Below are positions 1-9,250 of a DNA stretch of 64,000 nucleotides, piece by piece. The notes under the pieces were generated by a model, which worked only from the letters and a program-made list of their open reading frames with translations, did not search any database and was not told where the DNA came from. Numbering within the stretch: position 1 is the stretch's first letter; each line of letters opens with the position of its first letter. The stretch lies in NCBI GenBank assembly GCA_910578115.1, contig CAJTPO010000002.1:62001-126000 (forward strand), written 5' to 3'. Source of the DNA: an uncultured Lachnospiraceae bacterium. GTDB lineage: Bacteria; Bacillota; Clostridia; Lachnospirales; Lachnospiraceae. The translations under genes and the position numbers were made by a program.

Positions 1-1049
1 TGCTGGTGCTTGCCTGCATTATGAAGGCGGTGGATACCCATGCAGATCTGCTGCGCCAGTCGGCATCCGATGTGGGCAATGACCACAGACTGGGCGCCAA
101 CGAGGCGCCTCCGGCGATTATTTCCATCTTCCTGGGCGAACAGCTGGAGGATGTGGTGAAACAGCTGATCGAGACCGGCGAGGCTACCAGTGTAAAGGAG
201 GGAGGCAGGCTGCGGACCGGAGTCAAGACGCTGCCTGATTTTAAAAAGGATGCGACAGACAGAAACAGAACGTCACCGTTTGCGTTCACAGGGAATAAAT
301 TCGAATTCCGCATGGTCGGATCCGCGGATTCCATCGCCAGCCCGAATACGACGCTGAATGCCATTGTAGCGGAGGCTTTCTGCGAGGCGGCAGACAGGCT
401 GGAGAAGGCGGACGATCTGGAGCTGGCCATTCATGATCTGATTAAAGAATATATGTCGGAGCATCAGAGGATCATCTTTAACGGTAACGGGTATGCGCCG
501 GAATGGGTAGAGGAAGCCAGAGAGAGAGGATTGCCCAATATTAAGTCGATGATTGAGGCGGCAAGCACTCTGACGACGGATAAGGCTGTTAGATTGTTTG
601 AAAAATTTCGCATCTTTACGCGGGTGGAACTGGAATCCCGCGAGGAGATCATCTATGAGACGTATGCGAAGACGATCAACATTGAGGCGCTGGCGATGAT
701 CGATATGGCCGGCAAGCAGATCATCCCTGCGGTGGTGAAATATTCGAGGACACTTGCGGATACGGTGAATGCGGTGAAAGAGGCAGGAGCGGACGCTTCC
801 GTGCAGATGGATCTGTTAAAGAGAGTGACTGTCAGACTGTCAGCCATGCAGGCTGCTCTGACCAGTCTGAAAAAGGTGGAAGAAGAGGCTTCCGCCATGA
901 CGGATGCGAAAGAGCAGGCATTTTTCTATAAGGATGTCGTCAAGACTGTTATGGAAGAGCTGCGTACGCCGGCAGATGAGCTGGAGATGATTGTTGACAG
1001 AAAGATGTGGCCGATTCCTACATACGGTGAGTTGATGTTTGAAATCTGA
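1..1049 (+). CDS. glnN: Glutamine synthetase type III, C-terminal part (5' end outside window)
   Basis: The frame is open from the first bases, so the gene is cut by the window edge; about 347 C-terminal residues of a roughly 700-residue family are visible. The segment containing NDHRLGANEAPPAI resembles the conserved substrate/ATP-binding core of type III (GSIII/GlnN) glutamine synthetases, and the long helical tail ending in PIPTYGELMFEI is typical of the GSIII C-terminus rather than GSI. The enzyme joins ammonia to glutamate with ATP in the cytoplasm, the main ammonium assimilation step. The assignment to GSIII is by motif memory, not alignment. A GC-rich hairpin follows the stop codon. 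Confidence 0.85.
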   Translation, partial: LVLACIMKAVDTHADLLRQSASDVGNDHRLGANEAPPAIISIFLGEQLEDVVKQLIETGEATSVKEGGRLRTGVKTLPDFKKDATDRNRTSPFAFTGNKFEFRMVGSADSIASPNTTLNAIVAEAFCEAADRLEKADDLELAIHDLIKEYMSEHQRIIFNGNGYAPEWVEEARERGLPNIKSMIEAASTLTTDKAVRLFEKFRIFTRVELESREEIIYETYAKTINIEALAMIDMAGKQIIPAVVKYSRTLADTVNAVKEAGADASVQMDLLKRVTVRLSAMQAALTSLKKVEEEASAMTDAKEQAFFYKDVVKTVMEELRTPADELEMIVDRKMWPIPTYGELMFEI

Positions 1050-1064
1050 TCGGGGAGCGAAAGC

Positions 1065-1090
1065 CGCTGCAGGATTAATATCCTGCAGCG
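1065..1090 (+). terminator. Hairpin after glnN
   Basis: A perfect 10-bp stem (CGCTGCAGGA / TCCTGCAGCG) with a 6-base loop lies 15 bases after the glnN stop. No T-run follows directly, so it may be a 3'-end stabiliser or a weak terminator rather than a classical intrinsic terminator. Confidence 0.5.
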
Positions 1091-1166
1091 TGCTGCGAGG
1101 AAGACTGTCCGTGCGGGGACGATAATTACAAAAAACAAAAAAATTGAAAAAAATTAATAAAAAGGC

Positions 1167-1195
1167 TTGCAAAAAGAAACAATATGTCTTATAAT
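1167..1195 (+). promoter_or_regulatory. Sigma-A-type promoter of tRNA-Gln
   Basis: TTGCAA at 1167-1172 and a perfect TATAAT at 1190-1195 are separated by 17 bases. The tRNA begins 13 bases after the -10 box, the expected distance for a short 5' leader. Confidence 0.7.
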
Positions 1196-1208
1196 CATTA
1201 ATTGTTGA

Positions 1209-1280
1209 TGGGCTATCGCCAAACGGTAAGGCAACGGACTCTGACTCCGTCATTTCAAGGTTCGAATCCTTGTAGCCCAG
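1209..1280 (+). tRNA. tRNA-Gln (anticodon CTG)
   Basis: A full cloverleaf can be folded by eye. The acceptor stem is TGGGCTA with TAGCCCA and discriminator G. The D-arm is GCC...GGC. The anticodon arm is ACGGA-CTCTGAC-TCCGT, giving anticodon CTG. The T-arm is CAAGG-TTCGAAT-CCTTG. CCA is not encoded. It reads CAG codons. It stands alone between its own promoter and a terminator. Confidence 0.95.
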
Positions 1281-1285
1281 CTTGC

Positions 1286-1317
1286 AAACGTCAGTTGAGA
1301 GATTAACTGGCGTTTTT
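1286..1317 (+). terminator. Intrinsic terminator of tRNA-Gln
   Basis: Stem AAACGTCAGTT / AACTGGCGTTT with a short loop, running straight into a T-run. It lies 6 bases after the tRNA. Confidence 0.8.
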
Positions 1318-1398
1318 CCTTGTTTTACAGAAAAGTGCGTTCTCAGTCTTTCGGGCGGTGGGAACAGTTTGGCGTGTTGAGAAGGAGGCATGGTTATT

Positions 1399-2106
1399 AT
1401 GTATACATTTGACAGCAGAGTGCGTTACAGTGAGGTGGGCACGGACGGCAATATGACATTGATCGCGCTTCTGGATTATTTTCAGGATTCTTCTACGTTC
1501 CATTCAGAAGATCTCGGTCTGGGTACGGATTATCTTAAAAGCCTGAATCAGGTATGGATGCTGTCTGCGTGGCAGATCTGCGTCAACAGGTATCCGCACC
1601 TGTGTGAAAGGATCGTGATCGGCACGGCTCCCTATGGATTTAAGGGTTTTGTCGGTTATCGTAATTTTGAGATGAAGACACAGGCGGGGGAGGTACTTGC
1701 CTACGCCAACTCTGTCTGGAGTCTGATGGATCTGGGAAAGATGACGCCGGCAAAGCCCAGTGAGCAGATGCTGGCGGGATACGTGCTGGAAGAAAAGTAT
1801 CCTATGGAATATGCGCCGCGCAGGATTGATGTGCCGGCGGAAGGCCGGAATGTGGAGCCTTTTGCGGTGAAAGCGCATCATCTGGACACAAACAATCATG
1901 TAAATAACGGACAGTATGTGCGGATGGCGGCGGAATATATCCCGAAAGATTTCCCCGTAAAACAGCTGCGGGTGGAGTATAAGAGTCAGGCAGTTCTCGG
2001 GGACAGGATCTGTCCCGTTGTGGCCGGAGACGAGGAAACCGGATCGTATATTGTTTCTCTGAACAGGGAAGATGGCAGGCCTTACAGCATTGTAGAACTG
2101 AGGTGA
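1399..2106 (+). CDS. Acyl-ACP thioesterase (hotdog fold)
   Basis: A 235-residue protein of the acyl-ACP thioesterase family (FatA/FatB-like, two tandem hotdog domains), which hydrolyses acyl-ACP to free fatty acid in the cytoplasm. The N-terminal hotdog covers about residues 1-130 (RVRYSEVGTDGNMTLIALLDYFQD, broken here as RVRYSEVG and LLDYFQD). The second carries the family's catalytic-type segment HHLDTNNHVNNGQYV near residue 155. The start at 1399 is chosen because GGAGG at 1384-1388 is 10 bases upstream; the ATG at 1390 lies almost on that site. It is preceded by the tRNA terminator and followed by a CvfB-like gene about 95 bases away, perhaps co-transcribed. Confidence 0.85.
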   Translation: MYTFDSRVRYSEVGTDGNMTLIALLDYFQDSSTFHSEDLGLGTDYLKSLNQVWMLSAWQICVNRYPHLCERIVIGTAPYGFKGFVGYRNFEMKTQAGEVLAYANSVWSLMDLGKMTPAKPSEQMLAGYVLEEKYPMEYAPRRIDVPAEGRNVEPFAVKAHHLDTNNHVNNGQYVRMAAEYIPKDFPVKQLRVEYKSQAVLGDRICPVVAGDEETGSYIVSLNREDGRPYSIVELR

Positions 2107-2200
2107 CGGCCTGACCGGGAACTGGAATCAGAGAACAGACCGCTGCAACAGCGGGACGAAAGAAAATGGGAAAGCCTGCGTGACAGGAATGGAGGAGCTT

Positions 2201-3043
2201 ATGATTCGGCTGGGAGAGATCCAGACTTTACGGATAATAAAGAAAGTAGATTTTGGTGTATACCTTTATGATGGGGAGGATGAGGCGGAGCGGGTTCTGC
2301 TTCCCATAAAGCAGGTGCCAATGCAGGCACAGGTGGGAGATGAAGTGGAAGTGTTCCTTTATCGTGATTCCAAGGACCGCCTGATCACGACGACCGCCAG
2401 ACCGAAGCTGACACTTCACCATGTGGCAAGGCTGAAAGTGGCGCAGGTGGGGAAGGTGGGTGCTTTTCTGGACTGGGGACTGGAGAAGGAACTGCTTTTG
2501 CCTTACAGGGAACAGACGAGAAAAGTATCGGCAGGAGAAGAATGCCTGGCGGCATTGTATATCGATAAGAGCAACCGGCTGTGCGCTACCATGAACGTAT
2601 ATCCCTATCTTTCGACGGAGAGTCCCTATCGGAAAGAGGACAGAGTAAAAGGAACCGTCTACGAGATCAGCAGGAATTTCGGTGCTTTTGTTGCGGTGGA
2701 TGACCAGTATTCCGGGCTTATTCCACAGCGGGAACTGTATGGGCCGATACAGATCGGAGATACGGTCACGGCGCGCGTTACAGAGGTCAAGGAGGATGGT
2801 AAGCTTGATCTGAGTATACGGGAGAAGGCATATCTGCAGATTGAGAAGGATGCGCAGCGGGTGCTGGAGATTATAGACAGTTTTGACGGGGCGCTTCCTT
2901 TCACGGACAAGGCGTCGCCGGAAGTGATCAAACGGGAGACGCAGATGAGTAAGAACGAATTCAAGCGGGCGGTAGGTCATCTGCTGAAAGCAGGGCGGAT
3001 ACAGATCACGGAGCGGGCGATCCGTTTAAACAGAACGGAATGA
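2201..3043 (+). CDS. cvfB: S1 RNA-binding protein, CvfB family
   Basis: A 280-residue protein with tandem S1-like OB folds (about residues 1-60, 65-135 and 145-210; e.g. VGKVGAFLDWGLEKELLLPY and NFGAFVAVDDQYSGLIP) and a C-terminal winged-helix segment (MSKNEFKRAVGHLLKAGRI). This is the layout of CvfB/YitL proteins, cytoplasmic RNA-binding regulators known as conserved virulence factor B in staphylococci. GGAGG at 2191-2195 supports the ATG at 2201. An upstream GTG at 2180 is in frame but lacks a site. The target RNA is unknown here. Confidence 0.85.
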   Translation: MIRLGEIQTLRIIKKVDFGVYLYDGEDEAERVLLPIKQVPMQAQVGDEVEVFLYRDSKDRLITTTARPKLTLHHVARLKVAQVGKVGAFLDWGLEKELLLPYREQTRKVSAGEECLAALYIDKSNRLCATMNVYPYLSTESPYRKEDRVKGTVYEISRNFGAFVAVDDQYSGLIPQRELYGPIQIGDTVTARVTEVKEDGKLDLSIREKAYLQIEKDAQRVLEIIDSFDGALPFTDKASPEVIKRETQMSKNEFKRAVGHLLKAGRIQITERAIRLNRTE

Positions 3044-3053
3044 AGAAAACAGA

Positions 3054-3093
3054 AAATCCCATTCGCGGCCGGTATCAGTCACGAATGGGATTT
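3054..3093. terminator. Bidirectional terminator between cvfB-like and yjfB-like genes
   Basis: A perfect 12-bp stem (AAATCCCATTCG / CGAATGGGATTT) lies between two convergent genes, with A-rich sequence on the left and T-rich on the right, so it can serve both strands. Confidence 0.8.
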
Positions 3094-3110
3094 GTCTTTG
3101 CGGTGATTCC

Positions 3111-3302
3111 TTATATTCTGATATCGATATTGGCACCGACATCGGGGTTTACGGATAATTCCATGCCTGCCGTATCCATCATGCCGGTAATCTGTTCGCC
3201 CATGGAAGAAACCTGGTCCAGTGATTTACTCAACATGGCAACACCATATGCGTTCTGCACATTGATGGCGGACATGGCCATCGATAATCCTGCGATATCC
3301 AT
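3111..3302 (-). CDS. YjfB-like putative motility protein
   Basis: A 63-residue protein resembling the small YjfB/'putative motility protein' family: short helices with MDIAGLSMAMSAINVQNAYG at the start, a hydrophobic methionine-rich middle and a VNPDVGANIDIRI end. A good site (CGGAGG) lies just upstream on the minus strand. The molecular role of the family is not established; in Bacillus a member belongs to the sigma-D (motility) regulon. It fits with the flagellar rod genes at 60-63 kb and the transducer at 46 kb. The opposite-strand frame at 3040-3411 is a shadow. Confidence 0.8.
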   Translation of the reverse strand: MDIAGLSMAMSAINVQNAYGVAMLSKSLDQVSSMGEQITGMMDTAGMELSVNPDVGANIDIRI

Positions 3303-3579
3303 AATGATCCTCCGTTCTTGCCCGGTATGCGGGTTTGCACCTGCTCCTGCAGGGATCGATTCCGGGCAGACAATATTTATAATTCAGTATAGCACACCGG
3401 CAGCAAAATAGCGAGAAATTTTCCGGGTTTCTTTTTGGAAAAAAATACACAAAAAATTCATGAATGGAGCTGGATTTTTTTGTAGATATAGATTAAAATG
3501 GAAACTGGATGTTGTATTTTGGTGAATTTAGCAGGTTCAATTTTGTGTAATTTGCTATAGGAATGACAAGGGGTGGGGT

Positions 3580-4668
3580 ATGATCTCAAATCAGATTTTA
3601 CAGAGTACGATCGAAGGGCTGAAATCGATTGCGAGGGTAGATTTATGCGTTGTGGATATCGATGGGAAGGCGGTTGCCATGACGACGGAAGAGATGGAGA
3701 AGTGCGGCAGATCGGCGGCAGATTTTGCCAGATCTCCCGCTGATTCGCAGGAGATACAGGGATATCAGTATTTTAAGATATTTGATGAGCAGCAGTTGGA
3801 ATACGTCCTGATCGCCGGGGGGATCGGTGAGGATGTCTATATGGTGGGCAAGATGGTTGCCTTCCAGATTCAGAATCTGCTGGTGGCATATAAGGAGCGG
3901 TTTGATAAGGATAATTTTATCAAGAATCTGCTTCTGGATAATCTGCTTCTGGTGGATATTTACAGCCGTGCAAAGAAGTTACATATTCAGACGGAGGCAA
4001 AGCGCGTAGCGCTGATCATAGAGACGGATAACGCCAGAGACAGTAACGTGCTGGAGACGATGAGGGCTTTTTCCGGCAGTAACAGCAGAGATTTCGTTAC
4101 GGCAGTGGATGAGAGCAATGTGATCGTGGTCAAGGATCTGTCGGAGGGAGACAGCGCGAAGGAGATCGACAGGACGGCAACGGCGATCGCCACTTTTTTG
4201 GAGAAAGAGAACTACCAGAATGTCAGAATCGCATACGGGACAACCGTGGGAGAGATCAAGGATGTGAGCCGCTCCTTCAAGGAAGCGAAGATGGCGCTTG
4301 ATGTGGGCAAGATCTTCTTTGGGGAGAGAGATGTAATCGCGTACAGTGAGCTGGGAATCGGACGATTGATCTATCAGCTTCCCATTCCGCTGTGCAGGAT
4401 GTTCATCAAGGAAATATTTGACGGCAAGAGTCCGGATGATTTCGATGAGGAGACATTGACTACGATCAATAAGTTCTTTGAGAACTCACTGAATGTCTCC
4501 GAGACGTCCAGACAGCTGTTTATTCACAGGAATACACTTGTATACCGCCTTGATAAGCTGCAAAAGAGTACGGGGCTTGATCTGCGGGTGTTCGAGGATG
4601 CGATCACTTTCAAGATCGCGCTTATGGTCGTTAAATATATGAAGTATATGGAGAGCTTCGAGTACTAA
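3580..4668 (+). CDS. CdaR/PucR-type transcriptional regulator
   Basis: A 362-residue cytoplasmic regulator. An N-terminal sensory region (about 1-130) is followed by a GGDEF-like region (about 130-270). The C-terminal PucR-type helix-turn-helix has the signature VSETSRQLFIHRNTLVYRLD and EDAITFKIALMV (about 300-350). The family includes CdaR, the sugar-diacid activator, but the effector here cannot be read from sequence. A GGGTGGGG site precedes the ATG. It lies upstream of ftsE in the same direction with about 95 bases between, so it may influence, or merely adjoin, the division genes. Confidence 0.85.
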   Translation: MISNQILQSTIEGLKSIARVDLCVVDIDGKAVAMTTEEMEKCGRSAADFARSPADSQEIQGYQYFKIFDEQQLEYVLIAGGIGEDVYMVGKMVAFQIQNLLVAYKERFDKDNFIKNLLLDNLLLVDIYSRAKKLHIQTEAKRVALIIETDNARDSNVLETMRAFSGSNSRDFVTAVDESNVIVVKDLSEGDSAKEIDRTATAIATFLEKENYQNVRIAYGTTVGEIKDVSRSFKEAKMALDVGKIFFGERDVIAYSELGIGRLIYQLPIPLCRMFIKEIFDGKSPDDFDEETLTTINKFFENSLNVSETSRQLFIHRNTLVYRLDKLQKSTGLDLRVFEDAITFKIALMVVKYMKYMESFEY

Positions 4669-4763
4669 AACAGCAGCCTGCAAGGGATGAGGATCATCTA
4701 AATAAACTGATCGCGTGGCGATTGATAAATATTATTTTAAAGAAAACGGAAGTGGTGAACAGA

Positions 4764-5495
4764 GTGGCAGAGAGACGGAGAAAGAAAAGTGCGGCGCCAG
4801 CGAACGAGATCATTACCCTGATGAATGTGTGTAAGGCATATTCTACGGGGGCACCGGCGCTTAAGGATGTGAACCTGCGTATCAACAGAGGAGAGTTTGT
4901 ATTTATTGTCGGTGACAGTGGGTCCGGGAAATCTACCCTGATCAAACTGCTCCTGCGTGAATTGACGATAACCAGCGGGTATATCAATGTCATGGGATAT
5001 GATCTGGCCAAAATCAGGCACAGGAAGATACCGAAATTCAGGAGGAATCTGGGAGTCGTATTCCAGGATTTCAGACTTCTGAAAGACAGAAATGTATATG
5101 ATAACGTGGCTTTTGCACAGCGGATCATTCAGAAATCCAACAAGGAGATCAAGAAGAATGTGCCCAGTATTCTGGCGATTGTGGGGTTGGCGGGTAAGTA
5201 CAAGGCGAAGCCCAGGCAGCTGTCAGGCGGCGAACAGCAGAGAGTTGCGCTGGCGAGAGCGTTGGTCAATAAGCCGACTGTCCTGCTGGCTGACGAGCCG
5301 ACAGGAAATCTGGACCCGAAGAATTCCTGGGAAATCATGAAGCTGCTGGAACAGATTAATGAGGGAGGAACTACTGTCATTGTAGTAACCCATAACAGGG
5401 AGATTGTCAATGCGATGCAGAAGCGGGTGGTTACTTTAAAGAAAGGTGTTATTGTAAGCGACGAGGAAAAGGGAGGATACATTGATGAGGATTAG
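4764..5495 (+). CDS. ftsE: Cell-division ABC ATPase FtsE
   Basis: About 243 residues from the GTG at 4764 (GGAAGTGG upstream); the frame stays open to a TTG at 4722, so the start is uncertain. The Walker A is GDSGSGKS, the Q-loop lies in VVFQDFRLL, the signature is LSGGEQQR, and the Walker B with following turn is LLADEPTGNLD, then the H-loop VTHNRE. FtsE with FtsX forms a membrane complex that relays cytoplasmic ATP hydrolysis to peptidoglycan hydrolases at the division septum. The gene overlaps ftsX by 11 bases, and an M23 hydrolase follows, matching the expected FtsEX-hydrolase set. Confidence 0.93.
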   Translation: MAERRRKKSAAPANEIITLMNVCKAYSTGAPALKDVNLRINRGEFVFIVGDSGSGKSTLIKLLLRELTITSGYINVMGYDLAKIRHRKIPKFRRNLGVVFQDFRLLKDRNVYDNVAFAQRIIQKSNKEIKKNVPSILAIVGLAGKYKAKPRQLSGGEQQRVALARALVNKPTVLLADEPTGNLDPKNSWEIMKLLEQINEGGTTVIVVTHNREIVNAMQKRVVTLKKGVIVSDEEKGGYIDED

Positions 5496-6381
5496 CAGCT
5501 TTTTCTATACACTCAGACAGGGCGTCCGTAATCTTTTCCGTAATAAGTGGTTTACACTGGCATCCATTGCTACGATCAGCGCCTGCCTGTTTCTGTTCGG
5601 ATTATTCTATGCGATCGTTGTGAACTTTCAGCATATTGTGCGGTCGGCAGAGGAGGGCGTCTCGGTGACGGTATTCTTTGACGAGGGACTTGACGATATC
5701 CGAATTCAGGAGATCGGGGAATCGATTCGCAAACGGCCGGAAGTGACTAACGTAATCTTTATCTCTGCAGAGGAGGCGTGGGAGTCTTTCAAGAAGGAAT
5801 ATCTGGGTGAATATGCGGACGGTTTTACAGAGAATCCGTTGGCTGATTCCGCTAACTATGAGATTTATCTGAACGACGTATCGATGCAGTCGGCCCTGGT
5901 TACCTATCTGGAGGCTACGGATGGTGTGAGACTGGTCAATCGCTCGGAGCTGGCGGCTACGACACTGACGGGGGTCAATGCCCTGATCGCTTATGTGTCG
6001 GTGGGAATCATTGCCATCCTGTTTGCTGTTTCCGTATTCCTGATCAGTAATACGGTTACGATCGGTATTTCCGTGCGTAAGGAAGAAATCAACATTATGA
6101 AATACATAGGGGCGACGGATTTCTTCGTCAGGTCGCCTTTTGTGATCGAAGGTATGATGATCGGTGCGATCGGTGCTTCGATTCCGTTAGGGGTTATCTA
6201 TACACTGTATAATATTGTACTGGAATATGTGCTGATCAGGTTCCCCATGCTGGCTGATCTGCTCAGTTTTTTAACTGTGGAGGAAATCTTTAATGTGCTG
6301 ATTCCGGTATCTTTGGGTATCGGTGTCGGGATTGGTTTTCTTGGCAGTATCGTTACGGTAAGAAAGCACCTGAGAGTCTGA
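5485..6381 (+). CDS. ftsX: Cell-division permease-like protein FtsX
   Basis: A 298-residue membrane protein. The first membrane segment is around residues 20-45 (FTLASIATISACLFLFGLFY). A large extracytoplasmic loop of about 120 residues follows (the hydrolase-binding domain), then three membrane segments (about 165-190, 215-240 and 265-290) typical of the FtsX/MacB permease domain. GGGAGG at 5471-5476 points to the ATG at 5485. It partners FtsE and likely activates the M23 protein encoded next. Confidence 0.93.
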   Translation: MRISSFFYTLRQGVRNLFRNKWFTLASIATISACLFLFGLFYAIVVNFQHIVRSAEEGVSVTVFFDEGLDDIRIQEIGESIRKRPEVTNVIFISAEEAWESFKKEYLGEYADGFTENPLADSANYEIYLNDVSMQSALVTYLEATDGVRLVNRSELAATTLTGVNALIAYVSVGIIAILFAVSVFLISNTVTIGISVRKEEINIMKYIGATDFFVRSPFVIEGMMIGAIGASIPLGVIYTLYNIVLEYVLIRFPMLADLLSFLTVEEIFNVLIPVSLGIGVGIGFLGSIVTVRKHLRV

Positions 6382-6418
6382 TCTGTTAGTGGGTTTCCTA
6401 TATGAGGCATAAGACAAT

Positions 6419-7627
6419 ATGAAGAATTGGAAGAAGGCAGTATGCCTGTTGCTCTGTGGAATTATGATAGCTGCGTATTCGAGACCGGCGCAGGCTGCGC
6501 TGACCAATGCCAGTATTCGTGAGAAAGAGGCGGAGATCGAGGCGGCGAAGAAAGAGGTCTCCGGACTGAAATCCAGTAAGACGGATATCGAGCGTCTCAA
6601 GAAGGAACTCGAGCAGTCCAAAAATGATCTGACGACTTATGTGGCGCAGCTTGACGGACAATTAAGCGGCATACAGGAGAAGATACGGCAATATAATACA
6701 ATGATCACGGAAAAAGAAGAAGAGATCGAGATAACATCCGCGGAATTGGAAGAAGCCGTAAGAATACAGGAAGCGCAGTATGAGGCCATGAAGAAACGGA
6801 TTAAGTTCATGTATGAGAAGGGAGATACCTTCTATCTTGAACTTCTTCTGACATCCGGCGGCTTTGCCGATATGACGAATAAAGCAGATTATATAGAAGC
6901 GCTGTCGCGGTATGACAGGAATAAACTGGAAGAGTATATTAATACCATAGAATTGGTTAAACTGTGCAAGGAGGAACTGGAAACCGAGAAGGAAGTGCTG
7001 GACGAGGCCAGGCTGGCAGTTGAGGAAGAGGAAGCCAATATCAATGCGCTGATCAAACAGAAGGAGGATCAGATTCTGTCTGTAACCTCTGATATCTCGA
7101 CAAAAGAAGCGGCCATCAAAGAGTATGAAGAAATGATCGCCCAGGAGAATGCGGAGATAGCGGCTTTGGAGAAAGCGGTGGCTGAGGAGAAAGCCAGGCT
7201 GGAGGCCGAGAATGCAAAGGCCAGGGTATATAATGGCGGCATGTTTGCATGGCCCTGTCCGGGATATCAGAGAATATCGGATGAATACGGCAATCGGATG
7301 CATCCGATTCTGGGAATAGAGAAGTTTCATAACGGGCTGGATATGGCGGCGCCGGGAGGAACGGCAATCCTGGCTGCTTATGATGGGGATGTAGTCGGTG
7401 CGGCATACAATAATTCCATGGGGAATTATATTATGATCGATCATGGAAGTGGGCTGTACACGATCTATATGCATTGCTCGGCTTTGTATGTGTCAAAGGG
7501 ACAGTCGGTTACCAAAGGCCAGAAGATCGCTGCGGTGGGGAGCACGGGGCGTTCCACAGGGAACCATCTCCATTTCAGTGTGCGCCAGAACGGAAGCTAC
7601 GTAAATCCCTGGAATTATTTGAAATAG
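6419..7627 (+). CDS. Secreted M23 peptidoglycan hydrolase with coiled coil (EnvC-like)
   Basis: A 402-residue exported protein. The signal peptide spans about residues 1-26 (CLLLCGIMIAAYSRPAQA). Two long coiled-coil stretches follow (about 30-110 and 150-265, rich in E, K and A). The LytM/M23 domain is C-terminal (about 295-402), with zinc motif HNGLD, later H in MIDHGSG and HLHF. All metal ligands appear present, so it could be an active endopeptidase rather than a degenerate activator. The order ftsE-ftsX-M23 mirrors FtsEX-EnvC and FtsEX-PcsB systems, where the coiled coil docks on FtsX. Only about 40 bases separate it from ftsX. Confidence 0.9.
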   Translation: MKNWKKAVCLLLCGIMIAAYSRPAQAALTNASIREKEAEIEAAKKEVSGLKSSKTDIERLKKELEQSKNDLTTYVAQLDGQLSGIQEKIRQYNTMITEKEEEIEITSAELEEAVRIQEAQYEAMKKRIKFMYEKGDTFYLELLLTSGGFADMTNKADYIEALSRYDRNKLEEYINTIELVKLCKEELETEKEVLDEARLAVEEEEANINALIKQKEDQILSVTSDISTKEAAIKEYEEMIAQENAEIAALEKAVAEEKARLEAENAKARVYNGGMFAWPCPGYQRISDEYGNRMHPILGIEKFHNGLDMAAPGGTAILAAYDGDVVGAAYNNSMGNYIMIDHGSGLYTIYMHCSALYVSKGQSVTKGQKIAAVGSTGRSTGNHLHFSVRQNGSYVNPWNYLK

Positions 7628-7694
7628 TATGACGGGCGGGAAATTTGACCTGTCGTTTGTTACAGAGATAGATCAGGAACGGAGATGAAGTATT

Positions 7695-9038
7695 TTGAAT
7701 CAAAACGGAGACAATAATTATTACGATCATGATCAGGGAAAAGATTCCTGTCAGCAGCCGTATCCACCGGTCCCGCCGCGGTATACACCGCCCGCAGGAT
7801 CGGACAACAGGGGCAGTGGAAATTTTCTGCTGGGCCTGCTGGCGGGGGTTCTGATTACGGCAATGGTGGGCGGCTGTACGTATGTGGGCGTCAGAGTCTA
7901 CCTGCTGACGACCGGTAAAGCGGCCAGGATCACGGCAGGTTCTGGCAGTACGGCGGACAGTCTGGTCAACGACGAGACGATCAAGAAGCTGGGGACGCTT
8001 GAGGAGGTAATTGAGGAATACTACTACAAAGAGGAGGATATCAATACCGACAGCATGATCGAGGGATTGTACTCCGGCCTTGTGGATTCTTTGGGGGATC
8101 CTTATTCCGTATATTATAATGAGGAAGAATGGCAGGATCTGATGGAGTCAACAGAAGGGATATATTATGGAATAGGGGCTTATTTAAGTCTGGATCTGGC
8201 GACGGGACTTGCACGGATTGCCGGCGTTATTCCGGGTACACCTGCGGAGGAGGCAGGGCTGCGGGAGAACGACATTATCTATATGGTGGATGAAGAGCAG
8301 ATACAGGGGCTGGAGCTTACGGAGATTGTGGCGAAAGTTAAGGGAGAAGAAGGTACGAAGGTACATCTGACTATTTACAGAGACGGTGAGTCAGATTATC
8401 TGGAAATTGATGTTACCAGGAAAAAGATAGAGTCACCGACAGTCAATTATGAGATATATGAAAACGGTATAGGCTATATTCAGATCAGAGAGTTTGATGA
8501 GGTGACGACAGATCAGTTTACAGAGGCATTGGCAGTGATCAAGGGCTCGAAAGCCAGGGGTTTGATCCTGGATCTGCGCGGGAATCCGGGCGGCAGTCTT
8601 CCGGTGGTGGTGGATATCGCCAGAGCGATCCTTCCGAAAGGTCTGATCGTGTACACGGAAGATAAATATGGAGAGCGCGAAGAGTACAGCTGTGACGGAA
8701 AGAAAGAGTTGAAGATACCGCTTGTTGTGCTGGTAAACGGTAATTCGGCCAGTGCGTCGGAGATTCTTGCGGGAGCGATCAAGGATTACGGTATCGGAAC
8801 GTTGATCGGCACGACAACGTTTGGAAAGGGAATTGTACAGAGAGTGCTTCCGCTGACGGACGGCACGGCTCTGAAACTGACGGTCAGTTCCTATTTCACG
8901 CCGAAAGGAAATAATATTCATGGTACAGGTATCGCGCCGGATATAGAATGTGAACTTGACGGTGACAGGTATTATGAAGACGGCGTGGATAATCAGCTGG
9001 AGCGTGCGAAGGAAGAGATTGAGAAGATGATCAGGTAA
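7695..9038 (+). CDS. C-terminal processing protease, S41 family (CtpA-like)
   Basis: A 447-residue membrane-anchored serine protease starting at TTG 7695 (GGAG upstream). A proline-rich cytoplasmic leader is followed by one membrane segment (about 37-65). A PDZ domain covers about 165-245 (GIGAYL, GTPAEEAGLRENDIIYMVD). The S41 catalytic core follows: LDLRGNPGG, the serine in NGNSASASE and the lysine in TTFGKGIVQ. CtpA-type enzymes cut secreted or membrane proteins outside the cell. Adjacency to the FtsEX-hydrolase set is common in Clostridia and suggests a role in envelope maintenance (inference). Confidence 0.9.
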   Translation: MNQNGDNNYYDHDQGKDSCQQPYPPVPPRYTPPAGSDNRGSGNFLLGLLAGVLITAMVGGCTYVGVRVYLLTTGKAARITAGSGSTADSLVNDETIKKLGTLEEVIEEYYYKEEDINTDSMIEGLYSGLVDSLGDPYSVYYNEEEWQDLMESTEGIYYGIGAYLSLDLATGLARIAGVIPGTPAEEAGLRENDIIYMVDEEQIQGLELTEIVAKVKGEEGTKVHLTIYRDGESDYLEIDVTRKKIESPTVNYEIYENGIGYIQIREFDEVTTDQFTEALAVIKGSKARGLILDLRGNPGGSLPVVVDIARAILPKGLIVYTEDKYGEREEYSCDGKKELKIPLVVLVNGNSASASEILAGAIKDYGIGTLIGTTTFGKGIVQRVLPLTDGTALKLTVSSYFTPKGNNIHGTGIAPDIECELDGDRYYEDGVDNQLERAKEEIEKMIR

Positions 9039-9140
9039 CTGATTGGTTAGACCGTACGGGTTATGATGTGACCGCGTGGACTGTGCTTTTGCCGGCACCC
9101 AAATGCGGCGGTATTTGGTTTATGAGTTGAATGAAAGAAG

Positions 9141-9203
9141 AATACCCTGCAGAATTACTGTATGGCAGATAGATGCGCAGACAGTTTACTGCAGGGTATT
9201 TTT
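9141..9203 (+). terminator. Intrinsic terminator downstream of the S41 protease gene
   Basis: Stem AATACCCTGCAG (9141-9152) pairs with CTGCAGGGTATT (9189-9200), followed by a T-run. The loop is long (36 bases) and could form its own structure. The next gene's ribosome site is about 33 bases further on. Confidence 0.7.
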
Positions 9204-9250
9204 GGTATACCAGGGATTTTGATAAGACAAAACAAGAGGAGGAAGAGTGT

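Noticed and set aside
3040..3411. Plus-strand frame overlapping the end of the cvfB-like gene and the yjfB-like gene
   Set aside because: It reads through a bidirectional terminator and lies antisense to the better supported minus-strand motility protein.
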